Assembly: GCA_903813345.2 (NCBI GenBank)
Contig: CAIIXF020000008.1
Location: 26,894,822-26,954,821, forward strand
Source: Owenia fusiformis
Taxonomy: Eukaryota; Annelida; Polychaeta; Sabellida; Oweniidae
DNA: 60,000 nt
Direction: 5' to 3'
Part shown: in pieces, positions 28,101 to 34,000 of the stretch
Position numbering within the stretch: position 1 is the first letter of the stretch
How the letters are laid out: every line of letters starts with the position of its first letter
The notes under the pieces: generated by a model
Seen by the model: only the letters and a program-made list of their open reading frames with translations
Databases searched by the model: none
What the model was told of the DNA's origin: nothing
Position numbers and translations under genes: made by a program

Positions 28101-28667
28101 GGCTTCTTGTAGGCTTTAATAGTAGAAGATGTAGTAGAACTACCGCTTCGCAAAACTGTATGATTGATGCATTATTTTTCTCTCAAAAATATGCACATTT
28201 GCAGTAAAAGTATTTCTTATATGATTTGAATGCATTATTATAAAGTTTGAATATGTCACATAATATTGTAAAAGATTTAAGGCATTTAACGATTGAAATC
28301 CTATATTGTTACATTTTGATTTAGTTTAAGAGAATATACATAGATGTATGATGATTCATTGATTATCTTGTATCTTAGTGTATAATTAATTAATAATCCC
28401 ATGATTAGTCTGTATCTTTAATGTTGATTCTACCATTGTCTTGCACATGTATGATTCCATAAGATTGTACAGTGATTGTTTATATTTCAGGAGGCTGGTG
28501 GTTTTGAGGAGGCTGGTGAGAGTCTTGCTGCTACACCAGTGAGTGGTATAGCCCCAATGAGAGTCCTGAATCGCTCCAGTAGTACCCTGCACCTCATACC
28601 ACCCACCATCAGTGAACTACCCCCACAGCAGAGTAGGCGCAGGCTAAGTGTCATAGCTGCCAAATAG
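891..28667 (+). CDS. RGS22: RGS22-like multi-RGS-domain protein (whole gene, about 25-27 exons)
   Basis: Regulator of G-protein signalling 22-like gene, inferred to be a cytoplasmic G-alpha-binding scaffold with several RGS folds. Joining the exons listed separately gives one open frame with agreeing splice phases: 241+92+185+284+121+149+133+220+149+537+155+160+108+18+217+191+162+160+135+165+192+99+181+152+183 nt, about 1,462 aa, against roughly 1,260 in human RGS22. Identity rests on the N-terminal block (YDDLFLDYFNAFLSLP, exon 2), the AERLPFFL...TELFREFKL block (exons 3-4) and RGS helices. RGS-like segments lie around residues 475-560 (exons 9-10), 690-805 (exons 10-12), 985-1095 (exons 16-18) and 1200-1345 (exons 21-23). 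Residues 270-470 and 810-985 are polar, basic or acidic linkers. Two alternative 3' ends exist: a stop at 26,195, or exons 27,186 and 28,491. The N-terminus is extended relative to vertebrates and its start is uncertain. Domain borders are estimates; the gene identity is fairly sure. Confidence 0.9.
1142..1300. mobile_element. MITE family 1 copy (GGCCCGTAGCCAGG ends)
   Basis: Begins aggcctgtagccagg and ends ggccagggg, with G/C runs flanking a shared core (attttgaaagaattttt and cactttttgaaaa in either orientation). It sits ten bases behind the exon 1 donor. Other copies: 15,060-15,195, 26,954-27,127, 28,929-29,130. Confidence 0.8.
1307..1492. mobile_element. Foldback palindrome element in intron 1
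   Basis: The left arm (ggttattgatgg ... ggaatatgaattt) is the imperfect reverse complement of the right arm (aaattcatattcc ... ccattcaataacc) around the centre cgggctatcgccctcgg. Noncoding. Confidence 0.85.
2189..2430. mobile_element. MITE with 28-bp TIRs flanked by TA
   Basis: TIR cagttggggacataaataaa and its near-perfect inverse tttatttttgtccccaactg, flanked by TA on each side, about 240 bp. The TA duplication and size suggest a Tc1/mariner-type nonautonomous element. Confidence 0.8.
4446..4560. mobile_element. MITE family 2 copy (TGTCACCACC ends)
   Basis: Starts atgtcaccaccac and ends aggtagtgacattttgcat, with TIRs TGTCACCACC/GGTGGTGACA. The core shares 'gtctccaactttttgtgg' and 'gtaacaaatgg' with the copies at 5,209, 7,066, 13,259, 19,482 and 29,910. 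Confidence 0.8.
5209..5330. mobile_element. MITE family 2 copy
   Basis: tatgtcaccacaagaagtgg ... aaatggcaggtggtgacata. Same family as 4,446-4,560; lies in intron 1. Confidence 0.85.
5868..5959 (+). CDS. RGS22: RGS22-like exon 2
   Basis: Acceptor tatttgcag, donor CCT|gtaagt, 92 nt, ends in phase 0. Codes ALEHISEENLEDLLAYDDLF followed by LDYFNAFLSLP. This acidic-aromatic block is the conserved N-terminal signature of RGS22 proteins. Confidence 0.92.
6195..6730. mobile_element. 536-bp foldback element, family 3
   Basis: Long inverted repeat: atcactggtgatccactcga ... reads back as ...tcgagcagatcaccagtgac. The arms share gattacgctgg, acattttgttaccga-like sequence, gtaggcagaattcccacaac and gaggaattaaatcaacg. 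The arms run almost to the centre near 6,450, so one strand could form a hairpin. A 161-codon open frame across it is a by-product. A short copy lies at 56,247-56,385. Confidence 0.92.
7066..7186. mobile_element. MITE family 2 copy, diverged
   Basis: tatgtcacagccacaag ... caattggcagatggggacat. Same family with mutated ends; lies in intron 2. Overlapping small open frames are chance products of this repeat. Confidence 0.75.
7514..7698 (+). CDS. RGS22: RGS22-like exon 3
   Basis: Acceptor ctgttgcag, donor TTGAA|gtacgg, 185 nt, ends in phase 2. Begins AFPQPLYYNRLTGTF and ends AWAKAERLPFFL. The 'ERLP.FL' stretch is shared with vertebrate RGS22. Confidence 0.92.
7841..8124 (+). CDS. RGS22: RGS22-like exon 4
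   Basis: Acceptor ttttattttag, donor CTGG|gtgagt, 284 nt. Starts TELFREFKLCKLLLRQLEDG and continues into a Ser-rich region, then YVICGGIRRSALYPYERPGS. A second overlapping frame across the same bases is a shadow. Confidence 0.92.
8985..9130. repeat. About 41-bp tandem repeat, 3 copies
   Basis: Three copies of a unit like attttttatactgctttca with ttaaaagtttgaggat. Lies in intron 4. Confidence 0.75.
9470..9650. repeat. Degenerate tandem repeat of 'gcactttatgtactaaaaat'
   Basis: About eight imperfect repeats of 18-30 bp with the constant core ttatgtact. Lies in intron 4. Confidence 0.85.
10340..10460 (+). CDS. RGS22: RGS22-like exon 5
   Basis: Acceptor gtgttccag, donor TTCCAG|gtaaca, 121 nt. 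Codes a Ser/Arg/Lys-rich linker (GHVDSQDPSSSRSLHGADSK). Too short for a start-to-stop frame of its own; called from splice sites and phase. Confidence 0.85.
10824..10972 (+). CDS. RGS22: RGS22-like exon 6
   Basis: Acceptor catttcag, donor AATAG|gtactc, 149 nt. Codes KNQTVPPQTFDSGMGTSLMP... and ends acidic (DSINEDEIG). Phases 2 in and 1 out agree with its neighbours. Confidence 0.87.
11191..11323 (+). CDS. RGS22: RGS22-like exon 7
   Basis: Acceptor caatttgcag, donor AAACG|gtaaat, 133 nt. Strongly basic: PSVSRQVSAKSERSSKVVKS and KRRQSKTQNG. Probably a disordered, possibly nuclear-localising linker (inference). Confidence 0.88.
11564..11783 (+). CDS. RGS22: RGS22-like exon 8
   Basis: Acceptor cattccag, donor TCA|gtaagt, 220 nt, ends in phase 0. 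Codes NYLDFLGMKNYSDYDAMYGE and then an acidic stretch ending LQEMKEKMLGS, just before the first RGS fold. Confidence 0.9.
12107..12255 (+). CDS. RGS22: RGS22-like exon 9 (start of first RGS-like fold)
   Basis: Acceptor actattttag, donor TTCCG|gtaagt, 149 nt. Codes AAFKRFLDDTSGKFAFSFWK and DCEYYKDT. The F..FL....G...F.FW.D.E.Y pattern is typical of the N-terminal helices of RGS folds. Confidence 0.92.
12601..13137 (+). CDS. RGS22: RGS22-like exon 10 (longest exon)
   Basis: Acceptor tattttccag, donor GAAAG|gtaaat, 537 nt (179 codons). It completes the first RGS-like fold (DVLRRLRTYWLQRFILHQ resembles the vertebrate 'LLLYWAPRF' region). It then carries a linker with EEVLHAARTCDWEFIRKSGR and ends with the start of the next RGS fold, DAGGPFKQFLER. 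A reverse-strand frame here is a shadow. Confidence 0.92.
13259..13390. mobile_element. MITE family 2 copy
   Basis: atttcaccaccaaaattgg ... aaatggcaggtggtgacatt. Lies in intron 10, just before the exon 11 acceptor. Confidence 0.85.
13470..13624 (+). CDS. RGS22: RGS22-like exon 11, first-donor form
   Basis: Acceptor catattacag, donor ACATAG|gtacag, 155 nt. Codes TDPYLLANFLFWEDVTEYGQ and HAWLIFNRYLSLNSPYNIG, RGS helices 4-6. The last part of the exon and the first bases of the intron form the first copy of a 105-bp tandem array. Six further in-frame donors lie at 105-bp steps, so longer forms of this exon are possible. Confidence 0.9.
13552..14286 (+). repeat. 105-bp coding/donor minisatellite, 7 copies
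   Basis: Unit starts (aggctgcttagg) at 13,552, 13,657, 13,762, 13,867, 13,972, 14,077 and 14,182. Each unit holds 73 bp of exon 11, the donor ATAG|gtacag and about 32 bp of intron. Because 105 is a multiple of three and no unit has a stop, the frame stays open to 14,343. Units differ only at a few bases. The tails alternate between two types (cccacatattcaaac and cctgtatatttaaac) in the order a,a,b,a,b,b,b. Confidence 0.97.
14675..14834 (+). CDS. RGS22: RGS22-like exon 12
   Basis: Acceptor tatttgtcag, donor ATTGA|gtgagt, 160 nt. Codes LMPAERDKMYAVLLNTRDFV and AWIRYLKEDLKTYIE, the final helices of the second RGS fold. Confidence 0.92.
15060..15195. mobile_element. MITE family 1 copy
   Basis: gctaccccccctggcctaaa ... 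ccttgcaaaagctggataag/ggcctg. Diverged copy in intron 12. Confidence 0.75.
15307..15414 (+). CDS. RGS22: RGS22-like exon 13
   Basis: Acceptor catgttgcag, donor CTAG|gtaaga, 108 nt. Codes SRIRDTDDDVPTTADEIEVV and VRRRPWVAR. Ends in phase 2, compatible with either exon 14 or exon 15. Confidence 0.9.
15645..15662 (+). CDS. RGS22: RGS22-like microexon 14 (18 nt, probably optional)
   Basis: A pyrimidine tract (tttttttctt) leads to the acceptor atatgtag, then 18 nt coding DPDAKV-like residues, then a strong donor GT|gtaagt. Phase 2 in and out, so including or skipping it leaves the frame unchanged. Called from splice signals only. Confidence 0.65.
16695..16911 (+). CDS. RGS22: RGS22-like exon 15 (basic coiled coil)
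   Basis: Acceptor aatgttttag, donor AAAAAG|gtatgg, 217 nt. Codes YPQSTDSERGQRLRTALSMA followed by a long run rich in Arg, Lys, Glu and Ala (RQKMRERRRIMEKERKKAVR), a likely charged single helix or coiled coil. Other frames over this exon are shadows. Confidence 0.92.
17311..17501 (+). CDS. RGS22: RGS22-like exon 16
   Basis: Acceptor tcccctccag, donor AAAGG|gtgtgt, 191 nt. Acidic KEEQAEQDQYDDEDQNEEDS followed by a Ser/Arg-rich stretch and KKVTFSTMADNK. The coding frame differs from the longest open frame over these bases; it was chosen from phase with exons 15 and 17. Confidence 0.88.
17950..18111 (+). CDS. RGS22: RGS22-like exon 17 (start of third RGS fold)
   Basis: Acceptor ttcttgtag, donor TTTAA|gtgagt, 162 nt. 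Codes VISLFKKYMAENETRERMNL then LNLYLDVDAYKSMG, an RGS helix pattern, and a KDKKKKD run. Confidence 0.92.
18401..18560 (+). CDS. RGS22: RGS22-like exon 18
   Basis: Acceptor tcttttccag, donor TGGAAG|gtacgc, 160 nt, ends in phase 0. Codes TYFESTARKKVHLSDKIYAR and ends LTPQLTELFDNFWK, the closing part of the third RGS fold. Confidence 0.9.
19036..19195. mobile_element. MITE family 4 copy (ACAGTAAAACCTG ends)
   Basis: Starts acagtaaaacctgtgtcagt and ends caggttttactgt, a perfect 13-bp terminal inverted repeat, about 160 bp. Related to 30,162-30,360. A relic end (gaccagttttactgta) lies at 14,405-14,420. Confidence 0.85.
19275..19310 (+). CDS. RGS22: Candidate 36-nt cassette exon of the RGS22-like gene
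   Basis: Acceptor ttatctttctttag with a good pyrimidine tract, then 36 nt coding RGRYTSRKIPVV, then donor GTG|gtcagt. Phase 0 in and out, so it can be inserted between exons 18 and 19 without a frame change. No similarity evidence; splice signals only. Confidence 0.4.
19482..19630. mobile_element. MITE family 2 copy
   Basis: atgtgaccaccacaagtgtg ... aaatggcaggtggtgacatt. Lies in intron 18. Confidence 0.8.
20463..20597 (+). CDS. RGS22: RGS22-like exon 19
   Basis: Acceptor tgtattacag, donor AACAAG|gtggga (weak after +3), 135 nt, phase 0 to 0. Codes SQADEFGMDSKQMANMSQAE then a basic end (GWNKKKGGKNNK). Confidence 0.9.
21538..21702 (+). CDS. RGS22: RGS22-like exon 20
   Basis: Acceptor tttggctag, donor GTATTG|gtacag, 165 nt, phase 0 to 0. 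Codes a Pro/Ser/His-rich linker, QQKPKVPPATAPNHPAVSTL, with a basic VTRRRKGSMAP. No ATG-initiated frame covers it; found from splice sites and phase. Confidence 0.83.
22205..22735. repeat. About 49-bp tandem repeat (TTTCTGATTGGCTGTGATAA)
   Basis: About ten imperfect units of 'catttctgattggctgtgat' plus 'aaacttcccattgtttatca' in intron 20, some truncated. Each unit carries an inverted CCAAT pentamer. I see no coding role. Confidence 0.9.
23415..23606 (+). CDS. RGS22: RGS22-like exon 21 (start of fourth RGS fold)
   Basis: Acceptor ttgtttcag, donor TTTAGG|gtagga, 192 nt, phase 0 to 0. Codes KVEFLMMLTESCQGDMPIKM, then FLKYL and DKDLWFYMEVQRFR, matching the L.F..E...FR pattern of RGS helix 4. Confidence 0.92.
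24294..24392 (+). CDS. RGS22: RGS22-like exon 22
   Basis: Acceptor catgtttcag, donor TTACAA|gtaagg, 99 nt, phase 0 to 0. Codes DCHHSFSDEQLLQRKVQSML then DTYLDASTQPSLQ, resembling the 'I..C.I.S..PP.LQ' segment of vertebrate RGS22. Confidence 0.92.
24632..24812 (+). CDS. RGS22: RGS22-like exon 23
   Basis: Acceptor ttttcctttag, donor CCTA|gtaaga, 181 nt. Codes IDISSDIHQKTIRSCQRYLA then FDEAQYLVFKELLPYWAGF, matching the 'P..F.EAQ...F..L...W..F' end of the last RGS fold. Confidence 0.93.
25156..25307 (+). CDS. RGS22: RGS22-like exon 24
   Basis: Acceptor ctatttttag, donor TATAAG|gtaagg, 152 nt, ends in phase 0. Codes TKHEKDLKKRYELFESWEPP and FQLPTLPQRGAVCSVTFTMA. Its phase-0 end can join either terminal exon set. 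Confidence 0.9.
25511..25626. repeat. 43-bp near-perfect tandem repeat, about 2.7 copies
   Basis: Starts at 25,511, 25,554 and 25,597; unit gtttttgtgctcacattttg plus tctcagttaataacataata. The near identity suggests recent expansion. Lies in intron 24. Confidence 0.95.
26013..26195 (+). CDS. RGS22: RGS22-like terminal exon 25 (short C-terminus)
   Basis: Acceptor attttgctgtag, 183 nt including a TAG stop at 26,193-26,195. Codes TYELEEIQNRAPSVAKSVYS and a Ser/Arg-rich tail. A good donor (CTT|gtaagt at 26,206) follows ten bases after the stop, so this exon could also be spliced onward. It would then be a stop-bearing exon with downstream junctions. Confidence 0.87.
   Translation, partial: TYELEEIQNRAPSVAKSVYSNHSARSGRSLPRSDTLVARETTMMSSVPEIPSNQNIVSQS
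26764..26769 (+). terminator. Poly(A) signal for the short RGS22-like isoform
   Basis: AATAAA about 570 bases after the 26,195 stop, with a second AATAAA near 26,811. Either could end a transcript using exon 25 as last exon. Assignment is by position only. Confidence 0.4.
26954..27127. mobile_element. MITE family 1 copy
   Basis: catagccaggggggtcacag ... cccttggcaaaatctggcta/tgggcctg. Lies between the two alternative 3' ends of the RGS22-like gene. Confidence 0.85.
27186..27236 (+). CDS. RGS22: RGS22-like alternative exon (long form)
   Basis: Acceptor ccttatattag, 51 nt coding TEEDVINELKNDPEAPQ, donor CCCCAG|gtattc. Phase 0 in and out, so it can follow exon 24 directly. The coding-like acidic sequence and its fit to the next exon argue that it is real. 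Confidence 0.7.
27240..27720. repeat. About 36-bp tandem repeat with CATGCATG core
   Basis: Units such as gaattcccatgcatgattga repeat near-perfectly at 27,498-27,610 and decay on both sides into a wider region with gcatg every 35-40 bases. Confidence 0.88.
28491..28667 (+). CDS. RGS22: RGS22-like alternative last coding exon (long form)
   Basis: Acceptor tatatttcag, 177 nt with TAG stop at 28,665-28,667. Codes EAGGFEEAGESLAATPVSGI and ends QSRRRLSVIAAK. With the 51-nt exon it gives a C-terminus about 15 residues longer than the short form (about 1,477 aa in all). The end of the exon is the first unit of a local tandem repeat. Confidence 0.75.
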   Translation, partial: EAGGFEEAGESLAATPVSGIAPMRVLNRSSSTLHLIPPTISELPPQQSRRRLSVIAAK

Positions 28668-28850
28668 GCAATGATTCTCCACAGCAGAATAGGCGCAGGT
28701 TTTGTGTTATAGTTGCCAAATAGGCAATGATTCCCCAAAGCAGAATACGTGCAGGCTTAGTGTTATAGCTGCCAAATAGGCAATGATAAACTTGCCCCAC
28801 AAAAGAATAGGCGCAGTTTAAGTGTCATAGCTGCCAAAAAGGAATCATAA
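28630..28850 (+). repeat. About 57-bp degenerate tandem repeat starting in the last exon
   Basis: Four decaying copies of a unit containing cagagtaggcgcaggctaag and tcatagctgccaaataggca. The first copy is the C-terminal coding end with the stop; the next three lie in the 3' flank. Confidence 0.9.
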
Positions 28851-28928
28851 ACTTGCTAATTTCAAACTCAAGTGTCATTCCAAAGGAAGCAATTCAACCA
28901 AAGAGATCTGTCATAGTGATGAGTCAGC

Positions 28929-29130
28929 AGGCCCGTAGCCAGGGGGGTTCGCAGGGTTCGGACGAAACCCCCCCTGGCCAAAAATTCTTTCAAAATCATG
29001 CAGTTTTTCACCATTTTGAGCATTTCTCAAGTGATTTTAGCCATATTTGGGCCAAAATTGTCAGATGTGAACCTCCCTGGAAATTTTTGAAAACTGAACC
29101 CCCCCCTTGGCAAATCCTGGCTACGGGCCT
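28929..29130. mobile_element. MITE family 1, best-preserved copy
   Basis: Starts aggcccgtagccagggggg and ends ccttggcaaatcctggctac/gggcct. TIR AGGCCCGTAGCCAGG read in both directions, about 200 bp, internally an imperfect palindrome. Confidence 0.88.
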
Positions 29131-29644
29131 GGCCAGTGTATGCATGGATCAACACATCAGTTGGGTCACTGGCCTAGAAGTCAAAAGACTGGCTTGGTCA
29201 CTTGCCTAGAAGGTCATTGGCCTATAAATTTGAAGATTGATGACTATCTGTTCACAATGAACCCAACGTCTCAGTGCAGTTACACTTACTCTTACAGTAT
29301 GATCTCATCGATACATTAATGTTAACCAAAAAAGAAAGTTAAGTAGTTTTTCATTTGAGAGAGGGGATAAAGCCATGTTATAGCATCTACTATAGTAGGA
29401 AATTTTGGTTTTACAAAATGTGAATTTCGGGGGCTTGGATTCATAGCAGAACCATTGACTTGATTAGTCATGCTTCAAGACTTTGGACATTGCTCCTATC
29501 TAAACAACAAGGTTGTTAGAGTAGATAATCCAGGGTCTTGAAGCAAGACTATGACTGGGTGGAAAAATCTACTTGTTATTTATGATGGAGTACATGTATG
29601 TATTCTAAAATGCAGTTACCAGATGAGATTATTTATTGTCGGTG

Positions 29645-29850
29645 AATAGACAGTGATGAATGTTGATGCAGCTTACCAAATATGTTGAAGCAGCTGCATG
29701 GTAACCAATATTTTGATGCAGCTGCATGGAAACCAATATGTTGAAGCAGCTGCATGGTAACCAATATGTTGAAGCAGCTGCATGGTTACCAATATGTTGA
29801 TGCAGCTACATCGCAGCTAAACATGTTGACGCAGCTGTATGGTTTAAAGT
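29645..29850. repeat. About 30-bp tandem repeat with CAGCTG in every unit
   Basis: Six to seven units of 'caatatgttgaagcagctgc' plus 'atggtaac', each with an E-box-like CAGCTG palindrome. Confidence 0.9.
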
Positions 29851-29909
29851 TTATTGCTAACTACATGTCCATGTATTAACATCCTTTGAGATAATTGATT
29901 GTACATGTA

Positions 29910-30045
29910 TTATGTCACCACCATAAGTGTTGACACATAGTTATAGTCTCCAACGTTTTTGTGGATGGTGTACGGCGTTTTGCAATTGGTATTTGGAGTT
30001 TGGCATCTGGTGGCAGGTGGTGACATTTTGAATGTTAATGCCTTG
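29910..30045. mobile_element. MITE family 2 copy
   Basis: tatgtcaccaccataagtg ... tggtggcaggtggtgacatt, in the 3' flank of the RGS22-like gene. Confidence 0.85.
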
Positions 30046-30161
30046 TTAGTATTGTTATGTCACTTTCATGTATTAAAAAAATCCTTGTGGAATATGTTAA
30101 GCTATGATTCTTGAATACAAATGTGTTGCATGTGTTATATTCTCTAACGATGCAACCATAC

Positions 30162-30360
30162 CATCAACAAGTACAATGAAACCTTTTAAGTGAAACACCT
30201 CTAGAAGTAGAACACCTTTGTAAGTGGAACACTTGAGAGTGCCAAGAACAAGTGACTAAATGTTAAATGAACCTCTATAAGTGGAACGTCTCCCAAGTGG
30301 AACACTCTTTATTTAGAGATACCAGCAGTGGTCCACTTAGACAGGTTTCACTGTTCTATA
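30162..30360. mobile_element. MITE family 4 copy
   Basis: Starts agtacaatgaaaccttttaa and ends cttagacaggtttcactgtt. The internal motif aagtggaacac recurs. Related to 19,036-19,195. Confidence 0.75.
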
Positions 30361-30610
30361 CATTACATCAGTACATTGTTACATGGATATGAATATGTGT
30401 TTGTCCATAGCGCATCTTTGTAAATGAGCAGTATTTGTGATAAAAATTGAATATTTTCATTCCAGTGCTCCATAATGTCTTTATTTATTTACTCATCGGA
30501 GTCAGATTTGCACTTGAGTATTTGTTTTTTTGTATTGAATCATTTTATAACTTGCTGCAAATGTCTCAATTTGTTGACATCATTTTGTACATGTATTTTA
30601 TTTTTAATGA

Positions 30611-30631
30611 AATAAATTCATTTTGAATAAA
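30611..30631 (+). terminator. Tandem poly(A) signals, possible 3' end of the long RGS22-like transcript
   Basis: AATAAA at 30,611 and 30,626 in T-rich surroundings, about 1.95 kb after the long-form stop. Plausible end of a long 3' UTR, by position only. Confidence 0.4.
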
Positions 30632-31032
30632 CAAGCTAAGTAATATAATAAACTGTTTGTTTCTAATATCTTGAACTTGGAATAATGGAAGTGGAGTGTT
30701 GATGTACAGTGAGTACTTCAGATGTCATGACAGAAATTCATATAAAATGGCGTATACTCACTTTGACAACATTTTGAATTAAGAGTACCCTGTGCGCAGA
30801 GTCTAGTTATAAACTATGACGAAGACGAAGCTCAGTGAAGTTGAACAAATGCAAAGTGTAAATTAAGAGATATGTCTTTGACGAAACTCAGCTCTCTTTT
30901 TGAGATTTGAACAATCTTGTAGGTGTGAAATTGACTAAATTCAGTTATATCCTTAGAAGGCCCAAATCATTCCTCTGTTCACGTCATGAGGCCGGGCCTA
31001 TTTCGTTTTGAATTCACACATAACTAGGCAAT

Positions 31033-34000
31033 AGTGCAGTCAGAATGTGGGTTTCAGCGTGCGTTCAGAGGGATTTTATGGGACATAATTTTTCATGTTA
31101 CTACTATGATTATACATATTTGTATGGATTATTAGATCTTAGTTTTTCAGCTTTTAGATTTTGTGGCCATTTTACCCCCCAATGGCTAAAATTTGGACCC
31201 CTACTATAAAATTGGGCAAGAACTCAAAAAATACTCAGTGGAATGTTTCCAAATTACTAAGTTATATTGGTATAGGCTAACTGAATATATGATAAAAATT
31301 TCATGTCACATGGTTAAGTGGTTGCCATGGAAATGGATAAAACATGCCCTTCGGGTGTCAATTTTCAGGCCAATTTTTCAGGACTGACAGAGTCACTTCA
31401 TGCATATTTTGTCACCAATGTGTTAGGAAAGGTTAAATTGTAAATAGAAAACTCCTATAATATATGAGCAACAATTGTATGTAAAGATCAGTCCACAAAA
31501 TCTCAGATTTTCGCCTTGTATTGGTCCATGACTTATACAGGGGTCTATTTCATAGACTCGAGCTCCCACATTGGATGGATGCTATAACTTTTGAAATAAT
31601 GGAGATACAGGTCTCATTTTTTCAGATCTTTATAAATGGTTAGTTTTAAGTATTTTATTTTACTTTGGGAGCTGACATGTGATTGGTTGCCATGGTAACC
31701 AGGGTTTTAGGGAAATTCTGACCCCCACATTGGATGGATGCTATAACTTTTGAAATAAGGGAGATACATGTCTCATTATTTCAGATCTTAGACAATGATT
31801 GATTATAAATATTAAATTAGACTTTGGGAGCTAAAATTTGATTGGTTACCATGGTAACTAGAGTTTTATTGAAGTTTGGACCTCATCAATTGATAAGTGC
31901 TTTAACGTTTGAATTTAAGCAGATACAGATATCATCATTTCAGATCTTAAAAATTAATTAGATTTGTGTATTGTATTAGACTTTGTAGCTTACCATTTAC
32001 TTGATTGCCATGGTAACCATGTTTCGTCGTCATGGTAACTCTAATTCTTTATTTCAGTCTTACATTCATTTGAGAATGGTCAATTCACAACATGTTATAC
32101 CAAAATGCTCAAAATTATCATTTTGCTCTTAATTTCAGCAATTTATCCTGTATGTCTGACAGTATAGCCTCATTCCACTTTACTAGTTCTCACACATATT
32201 CTGACTACCAACTTGTTTTTACTCATCATTATCGTTTTCATCTTCCACAATTGCCTCTTATATCAACAATTTCTATTGGAAAGAAGGATTCTTTTGACCA
32301 TTCTCGTGTTAAAGATTCGTCAGGGAATTCACAGTTCATTCACGCAGTGTTCGGCATAATGGTAAAGCTGGGTTTAGGCTGGTGGGAATGTGTCCATACA
32401 TAGGTTTGATAATTTACCCTCTTCAAATGTGAAAGAAAATGTCAACACCTTCATAAGTGAGGGCAGCACTGTTCTGTTTTGTTCTGTATCTCATGGGAAA
32501 CAGCTCATCTCGTAATCTATTAGTGGCAGTTATTTTTCTATTTTTGCTGTATTTTTGGAGGTGAACAATTCAACTTTCTATTTTATGGTACCGGGAATTC
32601 CTATATTGTCTATTGAAGAAAACAACTTTAAGAATTGTTTGTCTTCCGTTTCAGTTGATTTACTTTTCCTTTGTTCAGAAAGGCACTGGAGGAATCTGAT
32701 CCAGTAAATGCATTGAAGGCTAATATAGCTTCACACAGGACTTGGTCCTAGGTTTGCAGCTACAGGGGTTGGGTTGAGCTTCTGACATCTAATGGGACAG
32801 AGTTCACATCAGTTGAGGTTCTTAAGGTTATTTTCTTCATAATAGGAATCAATATAGAAATTCCTGACACAATAAAATCCAAAGTTGAATTGTTCACCAG
32901 TAAAAGTACAGCAGAATTACAAAAATATATTTGTAACTTACATTAATAGATAACGATATGAGCTGTTTCACATAAGATATTCTCCAAAACAGAACAGTCC
33001 TGCCCTCACTTATGGAGGTGTTGACATTTCAACTCTTCCCATCTTTCAAGATTGGTCCTTCACTGCTTTCATAGCAGCTAATATAATGCAATGAATTAAA
33101 TGATGGACTCTTCCACCTTGTAATGATTGCTCATTATAACAGTTGAAGAGGATGGATGATAAAACTTATATTTGGAAGTGGAAACATTATCCCCCGTCTC
33201 CCAGGAGTTCACTGTATATAAACCTTGAGGGTATCCTCAGCTCAGGTGGGTAACTTTTGACATTTGATATGGCAATGGACCCAAATTTTAGGATCTGGTA
33301 TGAGAATGCTCTCCAAATTATGACTTGAGAGGTATGGCAATGGTCGGATTTGGGAATGGTCGTGAAAAATATGTTGCCCCTCACTTGTTGTACATGTATG
33401 GCATTGATCTAGTATATCCTTAAGAGGTTGTTTTTGGTTGTTTTCCTCAATGATCTGCCTTCTTCTCGAGGCATTAGAAATTTTGAATGGCCATGTTTTC
33501 ATATCTGGATATTTGGTATGGCACTGGTCCTATATTTGGGCATTTGGTATGGCTTTTGGGCATTATTTTGGTTGATATCGAAACACATTCAAATTTGACA
33601 GATTGGATGGGAACATATTGATATTTGAGGGTTCAGCCTAGGATCCCAGCCAAATTTTATATACAGTGAATTCACAGGGACCAGTCTTAACCCATTCTGC
33701 CAAGTCCAATACTGCATGAATGGACTACATTCCCTGAGGATCCTTATCTCCAGAATGGTCAAAACAATCCTTCATTCCAACAGAAATTGATGTTAAGAGG
33801 AAATTGTGCTAAATGAAAACAGTAATGATGAGTACAAATGAACAAATTAGGAGTCAGAACTTTTGTAAGAACTAGTCGTATGGAATAAGGCAATATTGTC
33901 AGACATACATGTATTGTTTACTAGTATTTGATATTTTATGAGCCAAACAATGTTTGCATCTCTGAGTCATGAGCATGTAAATCATACAAAATAGAAAAAA

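Noticed and set aside
31193-31387. 64-codon frame present in both palindrome arms as a gene
   Set aside because: Identity follows from arm duplication. No start context, homology or splice evidence; kept only as a marker of arm identity.
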